Of a stretch of 40,030 bases of DNA, positions 8,501-17,666 are shown in pieces; within the stretch, counting starts at the first letter, position 1, and every line of letters begins with the position of its first letter. The position numbers and the translations under genes are program-made. The stretch comes from Oscillospiraceae bacterium (GTDB lineage: Bacteria > Bacillota > Clostridia > Oscillospirales > Oscillospiraceae). The stretch covers positions 1 through 40,030 of the forward strand of contig JAISHS010000002.1 in assembly GCA_031262405.1 (NCBI GenBank). Direction: 5' to 3'. A model generated the notes under the pieces. That model saw nothing but the letters and a program-made list of their open reading frames with translations, did not search any database and was not told the DNA's origin.

Positions 8501-11500
8501 GATACCCCGTCCGTCCAAGTGCTTGAAAACGTCACCAATTTCGTCGTTCCGTCATCAAAGGTGATGGTTACGCTCATTCCTGCGAGATTCAGCGTATCGT
8601 CGGTTGTGTACTCCATATCCGTCGGCGCGCTTGTAATTACGAAGCTTTCCGCGCTCCTCGCGCCGGTCGCGGGGAACGCGAACGACAGAGTGACCGTTGA
8701 GCCGGTATTCGTTCCGATTGTGGCGGTATTTGCGCCAAATGTCGCAGTCGTCAGCCCCGTAAATGTGTAATCCTCGTCCGTTATCGTCAGCGTTACCGTC
8801 GCGGTGTAGGTGGTGGAGCCGAGAAATTTATTGCCCGTTACAGTCGGAGTCCACGAGACCGTCCCTGCCGTCCAGTTCGTGCCGTCAGTCGCGTCCGTGT
8901 CCGGCTCAGCTAACACCACCGGCGCGGTGATGCCCGCGACGTTGACGGTGGTGATGGGCTGGGGGGCGACAACAAGCGTAGCCGCAATGCCTGTCACCGT
9001 CTCGTAATTCGTCGTGTTGGAGGGCGTGTAGATCAAGGTAATCGCCGTGGGGCTTGCGACAGTTCCAACGGAAACGCTCGATTCCTGCTCAATCGCAAAG
9101 CCGGTTGTCACGCCTTGAATCTGCGAAACGGTTTGCCCGTAGACGGCGGTGAGGCTTGGAACGGTATAAGTGGGCGTGGCCTTGCTGATGGTGACGGTCA
9201 CGTCTGTCGGCTGCGTGAGGGTGTACTTCCATGCGTCCGCACCCGTGACGGTGAAGCCGCTGACTGTCACTGACTTGGCGACTTCCGACGCGGCCGCGCT
9301 TGTGACATTGCCCGTCGAGGGCGGAGTTGCAAGCGTGACGGTGTCAGTGAAAACTTTTCCGCTAAGCGCGGCTGACGTGGTTACGAGCGCGACGCTCGTC
9401 GTCTCGTTATATGCCCTGTTTGTCGCTGTCACGCCCGTGATGGTCAGCTCTTTTTTGCTCACGGTAATCTCGCCCGACGTCGCGGACGCGGCGGCATACG
9501 TCGCGTTCCCATCGGACGCAGCCATAATCTTAAACGTGCCCGGACGCAGGATGGTCAGCGTCGTGCCGCTAATCGAAGCGACGTGCTCTCCATTCGTTGA
9601 ATTGAGCGGATTAGTCGTCGCGTCTGCGGTAAGCGGCGTTTCGTCCACGATGGAGTATTCTACCTCAGCTCCACCGTAGTCTGATGTAATATTGTCTAAC
9701 GTAACCGTAGCATCGCCGTAAGTTTTCCCGCCTGAGACAAGCCCCGTAACAACAGAGCCAAAGTCGATTTCGTCCGTTGATAAGTGCGCGAAGGTTGCGG
9801 TCAAGGCGATCGTGCCGCCTGTCGCGTCGGCGGCAGCAATCGTGTAGGTGGACGTCGCCGTCACCGGCGTTCCCACCGTGCTGACGGTTGCGGGATTGTT
9901 CGCCGCGCCCGAATACGTCAGTGTGTTGCTCGCATCGCCTAAGTCGTCAAGCGTGTAGGTGATTATGATGCTGTCGCCTGCTTCGCCGTAGGCGTTCGTG
10001 ATGCTCACACTATCGCCCGTGCCAGCAGTACTCGGCGTGATTGTCACTTGATACAGCGTGATCGTTGCGGTTTTGGTGCCCTTGAGAACGGAATCCGAGA
10101 CGGTCAGCGTAATCTCTTCGCCGAGACAGCTGGATGCGTTAAAAGTGCTCCCCGAATCAGTAACGTCCTCGCTGCTCCACGCGTAGGAAAGCGAGGTGCC
10201 GTTCGTAATTCCCCTCGTATTCGCCGTCAACTCGCCGTTGCTGGCGTTGACGGTAATCGCTAAGGTACCTTCGAGCAACGGCTCGATTTTGACGTATTTG
10301 TGGGTAGTGTCATAGGAGTAAGCCGCGGCACTCGACACGCCGCTGGTATCCACCCCTTCGCCCGAACCGAAGGTTGTGTTGGTGGACGCTTCCCACGCAT
10401 AGCGGTCGGGTAGGTCTTCCGGCCCGTCGTTGAACGCACGCGCCGTGCCGTCTATGTCTGTGGTCTTGGCAATTAGTGTCGGAAAGTCAGAGATGGTGAA
10501 GGTGTTGCCCGCGTAGACGCCGTAGCTGTTGCCACTCGTCGCCGTGTCGCCCGTAGCTGTCACTGTACCGCCGGAGATGGTGAGGTTGCGGCCTGCGTAG
10601 ACGCCGTAGCTATCGCCGCCGCCCGTCGCAGGGCCGCCTGTAGCTATCACTGTACCGCCGGAGATGGTGAGATCGGCACCCTGGCCTTGCGTGTAGTGTG
10701 CGCTGATGCCGTAGCTGGAGCCCGTGCCGGTCGACGTGCCGCCCCTTGCCGTCACTGTGCCGCCGGAAATGTTGATAGAGTATCTTACGTTTTCGCTCTT
10801 GAAAATGCCATAGCTTCTACCGACCGCCGTGCCGCCCGTTGCCTCTACAATCGCACTGCCTTCTATAGTAAGGATGCTGTCCGCGAATATGCCGTAGCTG
10901 CTGCCGCTCGCACTGCCGCACGTCGCCGTCACGCGTGCGGTGCCATTGATGGTGAGGGTGCTTCCCGCGTAGATGCCGTAGCTGGCCTTGGTATCCCCCG
11001 TCGCCTTGCCGCCTGTCGCCGTGACGCTGCCTGTGCCGGAGATTGTGAGTGCTTGGGTAGAATTTATCCCGTATGTATTGGTATCGATCCCGCCGCTGTA
11101 CACACTCACGAACGCGTTGTCGCCCACGAGATTCAACGTCACGGCACTCGACGTGAGGTTGAGCGCGGTCGCGGCGTTGGTGATGAAGTTGACGTTCGTG
11201 AGGGTGAGGGTGGTGCCTTCATAGCTGTAGCTGCCGCCGCCTAGGTCGGCGGAAGCCGTGCCATCCGTGATCGTCGCGCCGCCGTTACCTTTTTTCAGCA
11301 CGCCGCCGTCGAAATAGAGGGAGTATATGGAGAAGGGCGCGATTTCGAGGTATGTTTGCGCGCCCACGGTTAGGACGCTCGCAGACCATGCGCCGCTGTT
11401 CGAATCGCGCCATATGTAGGTGGTGGGTAAGGTAAGGGATGGTTCATCCAAATCATATATCGCGAGCGAATCACGTACACCTGTGCCGCTCTGTGCGATA

Positions 11501-12297
11501 ACCGTCGGTGTGCCGGTGATGGAGATTGACCGACCGCAGATACCGTAGCTTTCTTCGCTCGCCGTGTCGATCTGTGCGATAACCGTCGGTGTGCCGATGA
11601 TGAAGACTGAATCGCCGCTGATGCCGATGCTGGAGGTGCCCACCGTGCCGCAGGTTGCCGTTACGTGTGCGCTGCCGGAAATGGTGAGAGCACCGGCTGC
11701 ACTGACGCCGCCGCCGTAATAATCCGTGTCTCCGCCTGTCGCCACTACTGTGCCGCCGGAGATCGTAAGGCTGCCCTCAGATTTGATGCCATAGCTTTGG
11801 TCGTCCGATCCCGTTGGATTGCCGCCCGTTGCCGTCAGGCTGCCCGAACCGGTGATGATGAGGTGTTGGCCATACATCCCGTATATCCCGTATGTCCCGG
11901 ACTCGTCTTCTCGACTATCGGCTTCTCCGCTGAACACACTCACTAATGCGTTATCGCCCACGAGATTCAATGTCAAGTCGCTCGACAGCGAGGTGAGGTC
12001 GAGTGCAATCGGGGCGGAGGTGGTGAAGGAGAAATCCGTGAAGGTGAGTATATTGTTAACTTTATCCCATGACCACGAGGCTCCCTCTCCCTCCTCAAAT
12101 TCTGTAGTTGTATTGCCCTGATAAAGACCGTGATCGTCATCTTTTAGGTAAAGGCTATAGCTTGCGTCGGTGATCGCCGTTGCCGCGTTGGCCTTTGTCT
12201 CTATCATCGTGGCCAGCAAGAGCGCCACCGCCAGCGTCAGTGCCGCCGCCAGTGTCACCGAGAGCCGCCGCCCAAATTGCTTATGCATGTGTTTCAT
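5524..12297 (-). CDS. Giant repeat-built surface protein anchored by SLH domains
   Basis: A 2257-residue protein. A signal peptide (1-38, ending TKANA) is followed by two beta-helix-like regions (about 45-300 and 320-640) made of short units such as SYGI..GSLTISGGTVTATGG. Then come immunoglobulin-like segments (about 690-830), a YDG-like domain (from about 946), an MBG-like segment before the second YDG domain (about 1394), two near-identical 109-residue repeats (1671-1888) and a PPYIPPTPPTPP linker. The C-terminus (2108-2257) holds three SLH repeats, with FTDV..NWFYSDVKFVWENGLMQG in the first. SLH domains bind pyruvylated cell-wall polymer, so the protein sits on the cell surface; adhesion is the likely role and no catalytic domain is evident. 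The start has a GGGGGAAC site. It is transcribed alone. Confidence 0.93.
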   Translation of the reverse strand: MKHMHKQFGRRLSVTLAAALTLAVALLLATMIETKANAATAITDASYSLYLKDDDHGLYQGNTTTEFEEGEGASWSWDKVNNILTFTDFSFTTSAPIALDLTSLSSDLTLNLVGDNALVSVFSGEADSREDESGTYGIYGMYGQHLIITGSGSLTATGGNPTGSDDQSYGIKSEGSLTISGGTVVATGGDTDYYGGGVSAAGALTISGSAHVTATCGTVGTSSIGISGDSVFIIGTPTVIAQIDTASEESYGICGRSISITGTPTVIAQSGTGVRDSLAIYDLDEPSLTLPTTYIWRDSNSGAWSASVLTVGAQTYLEIAPFSIYSLYFDGGVLKKGNGGATITDGTASADLGGGSYSYEGTTLTLTNVNFITNAATALNLTSSAVTLNLVGDNAFVSVYSGGIDTNTYGINSTQALTISGTGSVTATGGKATGDTKASYGIYAGSTLTINGTARVTATCGSASGSSYGIFADSILTIEGSAIVEATGGTAVGRSYGIFKSENVRYSINISGGTVTARGGTSTGTGSSYGISAHYTQGQGADLTISGGTVIATGGPATGGGDSYGVYAGRNLTISGGTVTATGDTATSGNSYGVYAGNTFTISDFPTLIAKTTDIDGTARAFNDGPEDLPDRYAWEASTNTTFGSGEGVDTSGVSSAAAYSYDTTHKYVKIEPLLEGTLAITVNASNGELTANTRGITNGTSLSYAWSSEDVTDSGSTFNASSCLGEEITLTVSDSVLKGTKTATITLYQVTITPSTAGTGDSVSITNAYGEAGDSIIITYTLDDLGDASNTLTYSGAANNPATVSTVGTPVTATSTYTIAAADATGGTIALTATFAHLSTDEIDFGSVVTGLVSGGKTYGDATVTLDNITSDYGGAEVEYSIVDETPLTADATTNPLNSTNGEHVASISGTTLTILRPGTFKIMAASDGNATYAAASATSGEITVSKKELTITGVTATNRAYNETTSVALVTTSAALSGKVFTDTVTLATPPSTGNVTSAAASEVAKSVTVSGFTVTGADAWKYTLTQPTDVTVTISKATPTYTVPSLTAVYGQTVSQIQGVTTGFAIEQESSVSVGTVASPTAITLIYTPSNTTNYETVTGIAATLVVAPQPITTVNVAGITAPVVLAEPDTDATDGTNWTAGTVSWTPTVTGNKFLGSTTYTATVTLTITDEDYTFTGLTTATFGANTATIGTNTGSTVTLSFAFPATGARSAESFVITSAPTDMEYTTDDTLNLAGMSVTITFDDGTTKLVTFSSTWTDGVSVSPAHGTTMKAGDHNGDTLSVSVSGVNDPINTSSALSVSAKGVTITTTAPSTGLTYGGTLGDPTMGITGATISSPSWTYSYSGNLSDSSPGTSYSSSAKPTEPGTYTVTATLVNDDYSGSGTSANFTIAKKELTVTGVTATNRTYNGGTTVALVTTSAALSGVINSDIVTLATPPSTGTVTTADASEVAKSVTVSGFTVTGAGEWKYTLTQPTGVTVIISKATPSTSTQTINAVFGQTLANLSLPANYAFDQDSTTSVGTVASPTADITATFTPTDMTNYNTVPGIAVTLTVTEQPITSVNVAGITAPVTGATPDTAADATNGDNWMAGTVSWTYGASTPAGTMFLGSTDYTASVTLTANTNYTFTGLTTAGTAVQIGGVNATISGTPGATLVLSRIYAATDATPISAAAITGIDAPTRGGTPDTGAENGTGFTTAIAWLTSADTAHTGAFAASTVYKVQVTLTAASGYAFPSSFNQTSAIAGFTVNSIAPTFVSCDDDELVFTVTFPTTDATPISAAAITGIDAPTRGGTPDDDGADGTGFTTAIAWQTSDGTAHTGAFAASTVYKVQVTLTAASGYAFPSSFNQTSAIAGFTVNSIAPVWASRSDSVLVFTVTFPATDATPPPYIPPTPPTPPTQLITVGDGAVDVPCTVINGVAIIEMTASVMQEILETAKENEQTQVDFNLAGVDGISAVRLPTEAVAIINDANLGIEVVLPDGKLTLDVPATQSVHEQAADTLEIAIAKITEVSQKELNSQQIGTLAVGDTVYDISIVSDNTEIHTFEGAIEITVPYSGKLPVKAWFMGERGKSERIDGVYDAKTGTFTFTVPHLSMWVVGYDETVWPFTDVAEDNNKNWFYSDVKFVWENGLMQGTSDTLFAPQSNMTRAMLWTVLARLSGETITGESWAQDARAWVLEAGVSDGTNPNKFVTRNEIVTMLYRFAGIGEDGYGGEAMAWAAELKIMNDGRPEDTATRAELAAILHRFMDQVVSKQ
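6635..7288 (-). repeat. Two tandem 327-bp copies inside the SLH gene
   Basis: Copies at 6635-6961 and 6962-7288 encode 109 residues each (ISAAAITGIDAPTRGGTPD... to ...FTVTFPATDATP). They are nearly identical except for two short divergent patches, so the duplication is recent or kept alike by gene conversion. Confidence 0.9.
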
Positions 12298-12415
12298 TTA
12301 AAAAGTTCCCCCGAACTAAGATTTGCTACATGGTATCACCCTAGCATATTTCCGGCGTCTGAGACATTCACTTGCGTGAAAAGGCACGAAAACGGCGTAA
12401 AAATGGGTGGAAATG

Positions 12416-12452
12416 AAAAAACACCCCCGCGGGCTGCCCCGCAGGGATGTGT
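12416..12452 (-). terminator. GC-rich hairpin followed by T6 on the minus strand
   Basis: Read on the minus strand, CATCCCTGCGGG-GCAG-CCCGCGGGGGTG folds into an imperfect stem followed by TTTTTT. It lies between the AT-rich gene upstream and the SLH gene, and could end transcripts coming from 12910 or from the structured stretch beside it. Confidence 0.6.
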
Positions 12453-12485
12453 ATTTTGGCGGTATCATACAGCACAACGGCTTTT

Positions 12486-12587
12486 CGCGGGCAGAGAAAT
12501 TGCGCTCTTTCATGTTTCATGGCTAAACACAAATGCGAACGCTTCCCCGACGGGAAAAGCCCGCGTGAAAGAGTTCGCACAGTTTAG
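12486..12587. other. Intergenic stretch rich in inverted repeats, no gene
   Basis: This lies in the 612-base gap between the SLH gene and the AT-rich gene. CTAAAC (12523-12528) pairs with GTTTAG (12582-12587) and encloses TGCGAAC (12534-12540) with GTTCGCA (12573-12579). CGCGGGC (12486-12492) can pair with GCCCGCG (12559-12565), and CTCTTTCA (12505-12512) with TGAAAGAG (12566-12573). The last two pairings cross each other, so they are alternative folds or a pseudoknot. It could be a structured RNA or a repeat remnant. I see no promoter that settles it. Confidence 0.35.
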
Positions 12588-12611
12588 TCCAATATAAATA
12601 CACACAATATT

Positions 12612-12740
12612 GAACAGTGAACAATGAACGATGAACAGTGAACAGTACAAATATCGGCTGTGAGGGTTTAGTTCCTTACTGCACATTGTTCAATGTTCAT
12701 CGTTCATTGTTCACTCAGGCTGCGCAAGCAGCCGATATTT
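12612..12740. repeat. Heptad-repeat element 2: five direct and four inverted GAACNNT units
   Basis: Positions 12612-12646 are five contiguous heptads: GAACAGT, GAACAAT, GAACGAT, GAACAGT, GAACAGT. Positions 12685-12712 are four contiguous heptads in the opposite orientation (minus strand: GAACAAT, GAACGAT, GAACATT, GAACAAT). The blocks give a 21-bp perfect inverted repeat (12616-12636 with 12695-12715). A second inverted repeat, AAATATCGGCTG (12649-12660) with CAGCCGATATTT (12729-12740), crosses the first. A GGCTGC-GCAA-GCAGCC hairpin (12718-12733) closes the element. The plan equals the element at 145-284. Confidence 0.8.
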
Positions 12741-12909
12741 GGTAGAGTTGATCAATTTAGATGTGTGGTGTGAAAAGCTTATTCCACTAAGGTAAGACTA
12801 CAAGATCCAAAGTTTATAGTTTATACAGGCGGTAGTGTCGTACATTTTTGAATATGACCAAAGCGTAGATAAGTGATCATGGAACGGAAATGACCCTATA
12901 TGAAGCCAC

Positions 12910-14784
12910 CTATTTTTTAATTTTACTTACTAAATTTCTATAATCCACTCCGAAGAATCCAAGTATGCCAACTAACGCACTAACAAAAGCCAATGTGCTG
13001 AAAATGCCTGTAAGAATATCATTATCAACCTGCCTTTTGTTTATGAAATAATTTGCTGTGAGTATTATAACAGTCAAAACAATAAATCCAACAGATTTAA
13101 GTATACGGGTTCTCTTTTTGCGCTTGCTTTGCTCCGCATATTTTTCTTCCTCAAGTTGTTTTATTATCTCTTCTTTCTGTTTGATCCCTTCTAATAATTC
13201 TTTGTTTCGTTCAGCAACATCTTGTGCTTGCTTCGCTTGAAAATTATGATTGTCAATATAAGCATCAATGCCTTCCTCAGTAAATATCAAAATCGGGTCA
13301 ATGTTTTCTTCTCCAATTTGTTCGCTGTCTGTATTAACCTTGCGTATTTCAACCAATGCGGCATCTGCTTCTTCTCTAGAAATATTTTTGGAGCGATATT
13401 TCTTTTCAACTTCAGCAACTTTCCTTTCTATTGAAAAGTTTAAGATTGATGAAATTGCTATTTGGGCACGAGCAACAACATCAAGGCTTTTAATGTTGAT
13501 GTTTGCAAAATTCCGATTAATTTTAACCCATATCTTATCAATAAAAAACTCGCACGTACTTGCTAGAGGGACTGCCCCCTCTCTCATACCATCGGCCTCT
13601 TTAGCAAGATTAAGGCATAAGTTGGTTGCAGTTAAAAAGAAATACTTTGCCTCTCTGAGTGAATTATTTTTACCTCTTCTCAATATATTGATTTTATTCA
13701 ATACAGACATATTCATTTCTATATCTGACTGTGAATAGTTTGAATATATCTCTGATGTCTTTTCTATCTTGTCTATACTTAATAGATTATACTTAAGATT
13801 TTCATCTAAATCATATATTTTTTCATCATCATAACTGAATCCGAGTGAGGAAATATATGCCCAAAACAATCCCTTTTTTTCTCTAATTTCGCTTGTGTCA
13901 TTGCAACCATTTATAATACTTCGCATTGCTGGTTTTAGCTGGATAGCTCGTTGTTTTCCACTAACTATCCTTTCCGCATAACCAAAGAACGAGTCGATTT
14001 CCCTTTTAGTCTCATGAAAATATTTTAACTGAATAATATCTTTACCTATTTTTTTCTTACTACTTGTGTTAACCGCCTTTATTAAATCAAGTAATTCATG
14101 CACTATTTTCTTGTACAAATCTCCATTAAAACCGTTTACTGAGAATAGAATCTCTGTATCAAAATAAAACACGGTTTCATAACTCCATGTATTTGTGCTG
14201 TATTCTTCAGGAGTATATTGAAAAGCTGAGTATAATAGTGCCCCCTCCTTTATAAGTCTCAGTGCGTCTATAACATAAAGATTCTTTTCATTGGTAATTA
14301 TGAATGAATGTATGTACTTACCCCAATAATCCTTGAGAATTATATCATTAATAAGGTATTCATACAAAATTTTGATTACTCTATCTTTCTCGCTTTGATT
14401 TAGGAACCGCTTTGCTTTTGCCTGAATATACTCAAATAGGCTATTGGTTATCTTATCTTGTGAGTTTTCAATACTTTCTTTTTTCTTTTCTAAGTCGATG
14501 TCAATGGTAATATTTTCAGTACGTGAATATATTTTATCAGCCAATGACAATTCGGGTATCTTTCTTAAGGAATTTTTAACAACAACTTCAGGAATACTGA
14601 AGTCGAAATATTCTAATAAACTGCATACCATTTCACTTACAGAAAAGAACTGATACTTTTTTGTATATATAACATACTTGATAAACACGGCCAGTGTTTG
14701 GTATACATCCATATTCTTCCTAGCAAGCTCTCCAAAGAGAGCAATTGACGCCATACATTTTTTATCTGTTTCTAAAGCATTCAT
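12910..14784 (-). CDS. Probable membrane-anchored PIN-type nuclease, AT-rich and likely acquired
   Basis: A 624-residue protein of no family I can name with certainty. The middle resembles large PIN-domain proteins: YFDTEILFSVNGFNG (207-221) has the Asp-Thr-x-Ile-Leu-Phe strand with D209, HETKREID (257-264) offers E258/E262, and D354/E356 precede NKINILRRG (363-371), followed by AKYFFLTATN (379-388). PIN domains cut RNA with a cluster of acidic residues; here the third and fourth acidic positions are not certain. A coiled coil (about 515-558) and two membrane helices (about 563-581 and 592-612) end the protein. The GC content is visibly far below that of the neighbours. The gene is alone, with site AGAGGAG 8 bases before the ATG. 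A role in phage defence is inference only. Confidence 0.6.
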   Translation of the reverse strand: MNALETDKKCMASIALFGELARKNMDVYQTLAVFIKYVIYTKKYQFFSVSEMVCSLLEYFDFSIPEVVVKNSLRKIPELSLADKIYSRTENITIDIDLEKKKESIENSQDKITNSLFEYIQAKAKRFLNQSEKDRVIKILYEYLINDIILKDYWGKYIHSFIITNEKNLYVIDALRLIKEGALLYSAFQYTPEEYSTNTWSYETVFYFDTEILFSVNGFNGDLYKKIVHELLDLIKAVNTSSKKKIGKDIIQLKYFHETKREIDSFFGYAERIVSGKQRAIQLKPAMRSIINGCNDTSEIREKKGLFWAYISSLGFSYDDEKIYDLDENLKYNLLSIDKIEKTSEIYSNYSQSDIEMNMSVLNKINILRRGKNNSLREAKYFFLTATNLCLNLAKEADGMREGAVPLASTCEFFIDKIWVKINRNFANINIKSLDVVARAQIAISSILNFSIERKVAEVEKKYRSKNISREEADAALVEIRKVNTDSEQIGEENIDPILIFTEEGIDAYIDNHNFQAKQAQDVAERNKELLEGIKQKEEIIKQLEEEKYAEQSKRKKRTRILKSVGFIVLTVIILTANYFINKRQVDNDILTGIFSTLAFVSALVGILGFFGVDYRNLVSKIKK

Positions 14785-14832
14785 TTCACGTACTCCTCTT
14801 TTGACATTAACCTCTTTACTGCATAAGTATAT

Positions 14833-14873
14833 ACATAATAACGGATGCTTTTCCTCAATAAACGCTATTATGT
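14833..14873. other. Inverted repeat upstream of the PIN-like gene
   Basis: ACATAATAACG (14833-14843) and CGCTATTATGT (14863-14873) are complementary at 10 of 11 positions, with a 19-base spacer. They lie 50-90 bases before the start codon, where a regulator of the gene could bind. A minus-strand TATACT lies beside it (14826-14831), without a good -35. Confidence 0.4.
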
Positions 14874-14914
14874 AATTAGGAGATTACCCCATGTCAGTTT
14901 TGCGTTTTCCTACA

Positions 14915-14942
14915 TTGACTGACCATTTTTATTTACTATAAA
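14915..14942 (+). promoter_or_regulatory. Possible promoter without a gene, facing the hairpin array
   Basis: TTGACT (14915-14920), a 16-base spacer and TATAAA (14937-14942) on the plus strand. No coding frame follows; the first thing downstream is the hairpin array at 15052-15340. A perfect 14-base palindrome TTGCAAATTTGCAA lies at 14972-14985, just past the expected start. In this AT-rich stretch chance matches are common. Confidence 0.4.
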
Positions 14943-15051
14943 ACAAATTTTCTCTAAATGCAACAAAATTATTGCAAATTTGCAACATTACTTTGGCACG
15001 CTTGCTCTTTTAGCCTGTGCTCCGTGCAGACTAACTTATGTTATCCAAAAA

Positions 15052-15340
15052 AATCCGAATCCATCGCTAATATTGATTGGCGATGGATTCGGATTATATG
15101 AGCTGGCGTATTATATCAATTTCGACACAAGGAAAAACCGGTGAAGTATCTTGGCTGCGCCAAGAAGTGAAGTTGTTGGCTTACGCCAACATTGAAGTAT
15201 TTTGCCTACGGCAAAACGTGAAGAAAAGTTTGCCCTTGATGTGCCGAAAGCACACTTCACTGCCGAAGGCTACTTCACTGCGTAGCTACCTCGCTTGCCC
15301 GACAGGGCAAACTTAGTTGCGGACGGCTTTCGCCGTCCGC
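15052..15340. repeat. Hairpin array with 7-base linkers between AT-rich island and tRNA-Gly
   Basis: The array opens with a stem of about 20 bp (15052-15071 with 15076-15095). Then follow hairpins with unrelated stems: CTTGGC-TGC-GCCAAG (15150-15164), TGTTGGC-TTAC-GCCAACA (15174-15191) and TTTTGCC-TAC-GGCAAAA (15200-15216). They are separated by GTGAAGT-type linkers at 15141, 15167, 15192 and 15218, spaced 25-26 bases. Two inverted linkers ACTTCAC follow at 15254 and 15272. AAGTTTGCCCT (15226-15236) pairs with AGGGCAAACTT (15304-15314) around the second half. The last hairpin, 15319-15340, is 9 bp with a GAAA loop on the minus strand and starts one base after the tRNA. Confidence 0.75.
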
Positions 15341-15341
15341 A

Positions 15342-15415
15342 TGGAGCGGGTGAAGGGAATCGAACCCTCGTATTCAGCTTGGGAAGCTGATGTTCTGCCA
15401 TTGAACTACACCCGC
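15342..15415 (-). tRNA. tRNA-Gly (anticodon CCC)
   Basis: On the minus strand the acceptor arm GCGGGTG pairs with CACCCGC, followed by U73 and an encoded CCA. The anticodon stem TCAGC/GCTGA encloses the loop TTCCCAA, which gives anticodon CCC for the GGG codon. The T-arm shows GGTTCGATTCC. Length is 74 bases. It has its own promoter (15488-15516). Confidence 0.95.
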
Positions 15416-15487
15416 GGGATATTCGGTTTTCACTACTTCCTCGCGTCCTTTTAGCCGCTTTTTTAGCCGCCTTCAAGCTTTGTGCTT

Positions 15488-15516
15488 ATTGTATCACCGA
15501 CGGGGGAGATATGCAA
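15488..15516 (-). promoter_or_regulatory. Promoter of tRNA-Gly
   Basis: On the minus strand TTGCAT (15511-15516), a 17-base spacer and TACAAT (15488-15493). The leader to the tRNA is about 65 bases and contains two copies of GCGGCTAAAA. Confidence 0.7.
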
Positions 15517-15537
15517 GCGGTTTTTTCTCCGGCGCCT

Positions 15538-15566
15538 TTGCAATCTCTGCCAAATTGTGCTAAGAT
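15538..15566 (+). promoter_or_regulatory. Promoter of recG
   Basis: TTGCAA (15538-15543), a 17-base spacer and TAAGAT (15561-15566), about 30 bases before the recG start. It is divergent to the tRNA-Gly promoter, 22 bases away. Confidence 0.6.
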
Positions 15567-15596
15567 TAAGTCAGCTTCACGGGGGGAGGGAATACT

Positions 15597-17645
<2,049 letters not shown>

Positions 17646-17666
17646 GGAGCAGCTGAGAATTAAATA

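Noticed and set aside
12277-12597. Frames of about 65-106 residues on both strands upstream of the SLH gene
   Set aside because: Composition is unlike protein, starts lack ribosome sites, and the stretch consists of a terminator and inverted repeats.
15141-15280. A CRISPR array, because of short direct repeats at 25-26-base spacing
   Set aside because: The repeats are only 7 bases, the spacers are themselves palindromic, the later units are inverted, and no cas gene is near.
12760-15341. A complete integrative element using tRNA-Gly as attachment site
   Set aside because: There is no integrase, relaxase or phage gene, and I saw no repeat of the tRNA 3' end on the far side. The island may still be acquired.
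15270-15476. A 68-residue minus-strand open frame
   Set aside because: It runs through the whole tRNA-Gly and its trailer hairpin and has no ribosome site.
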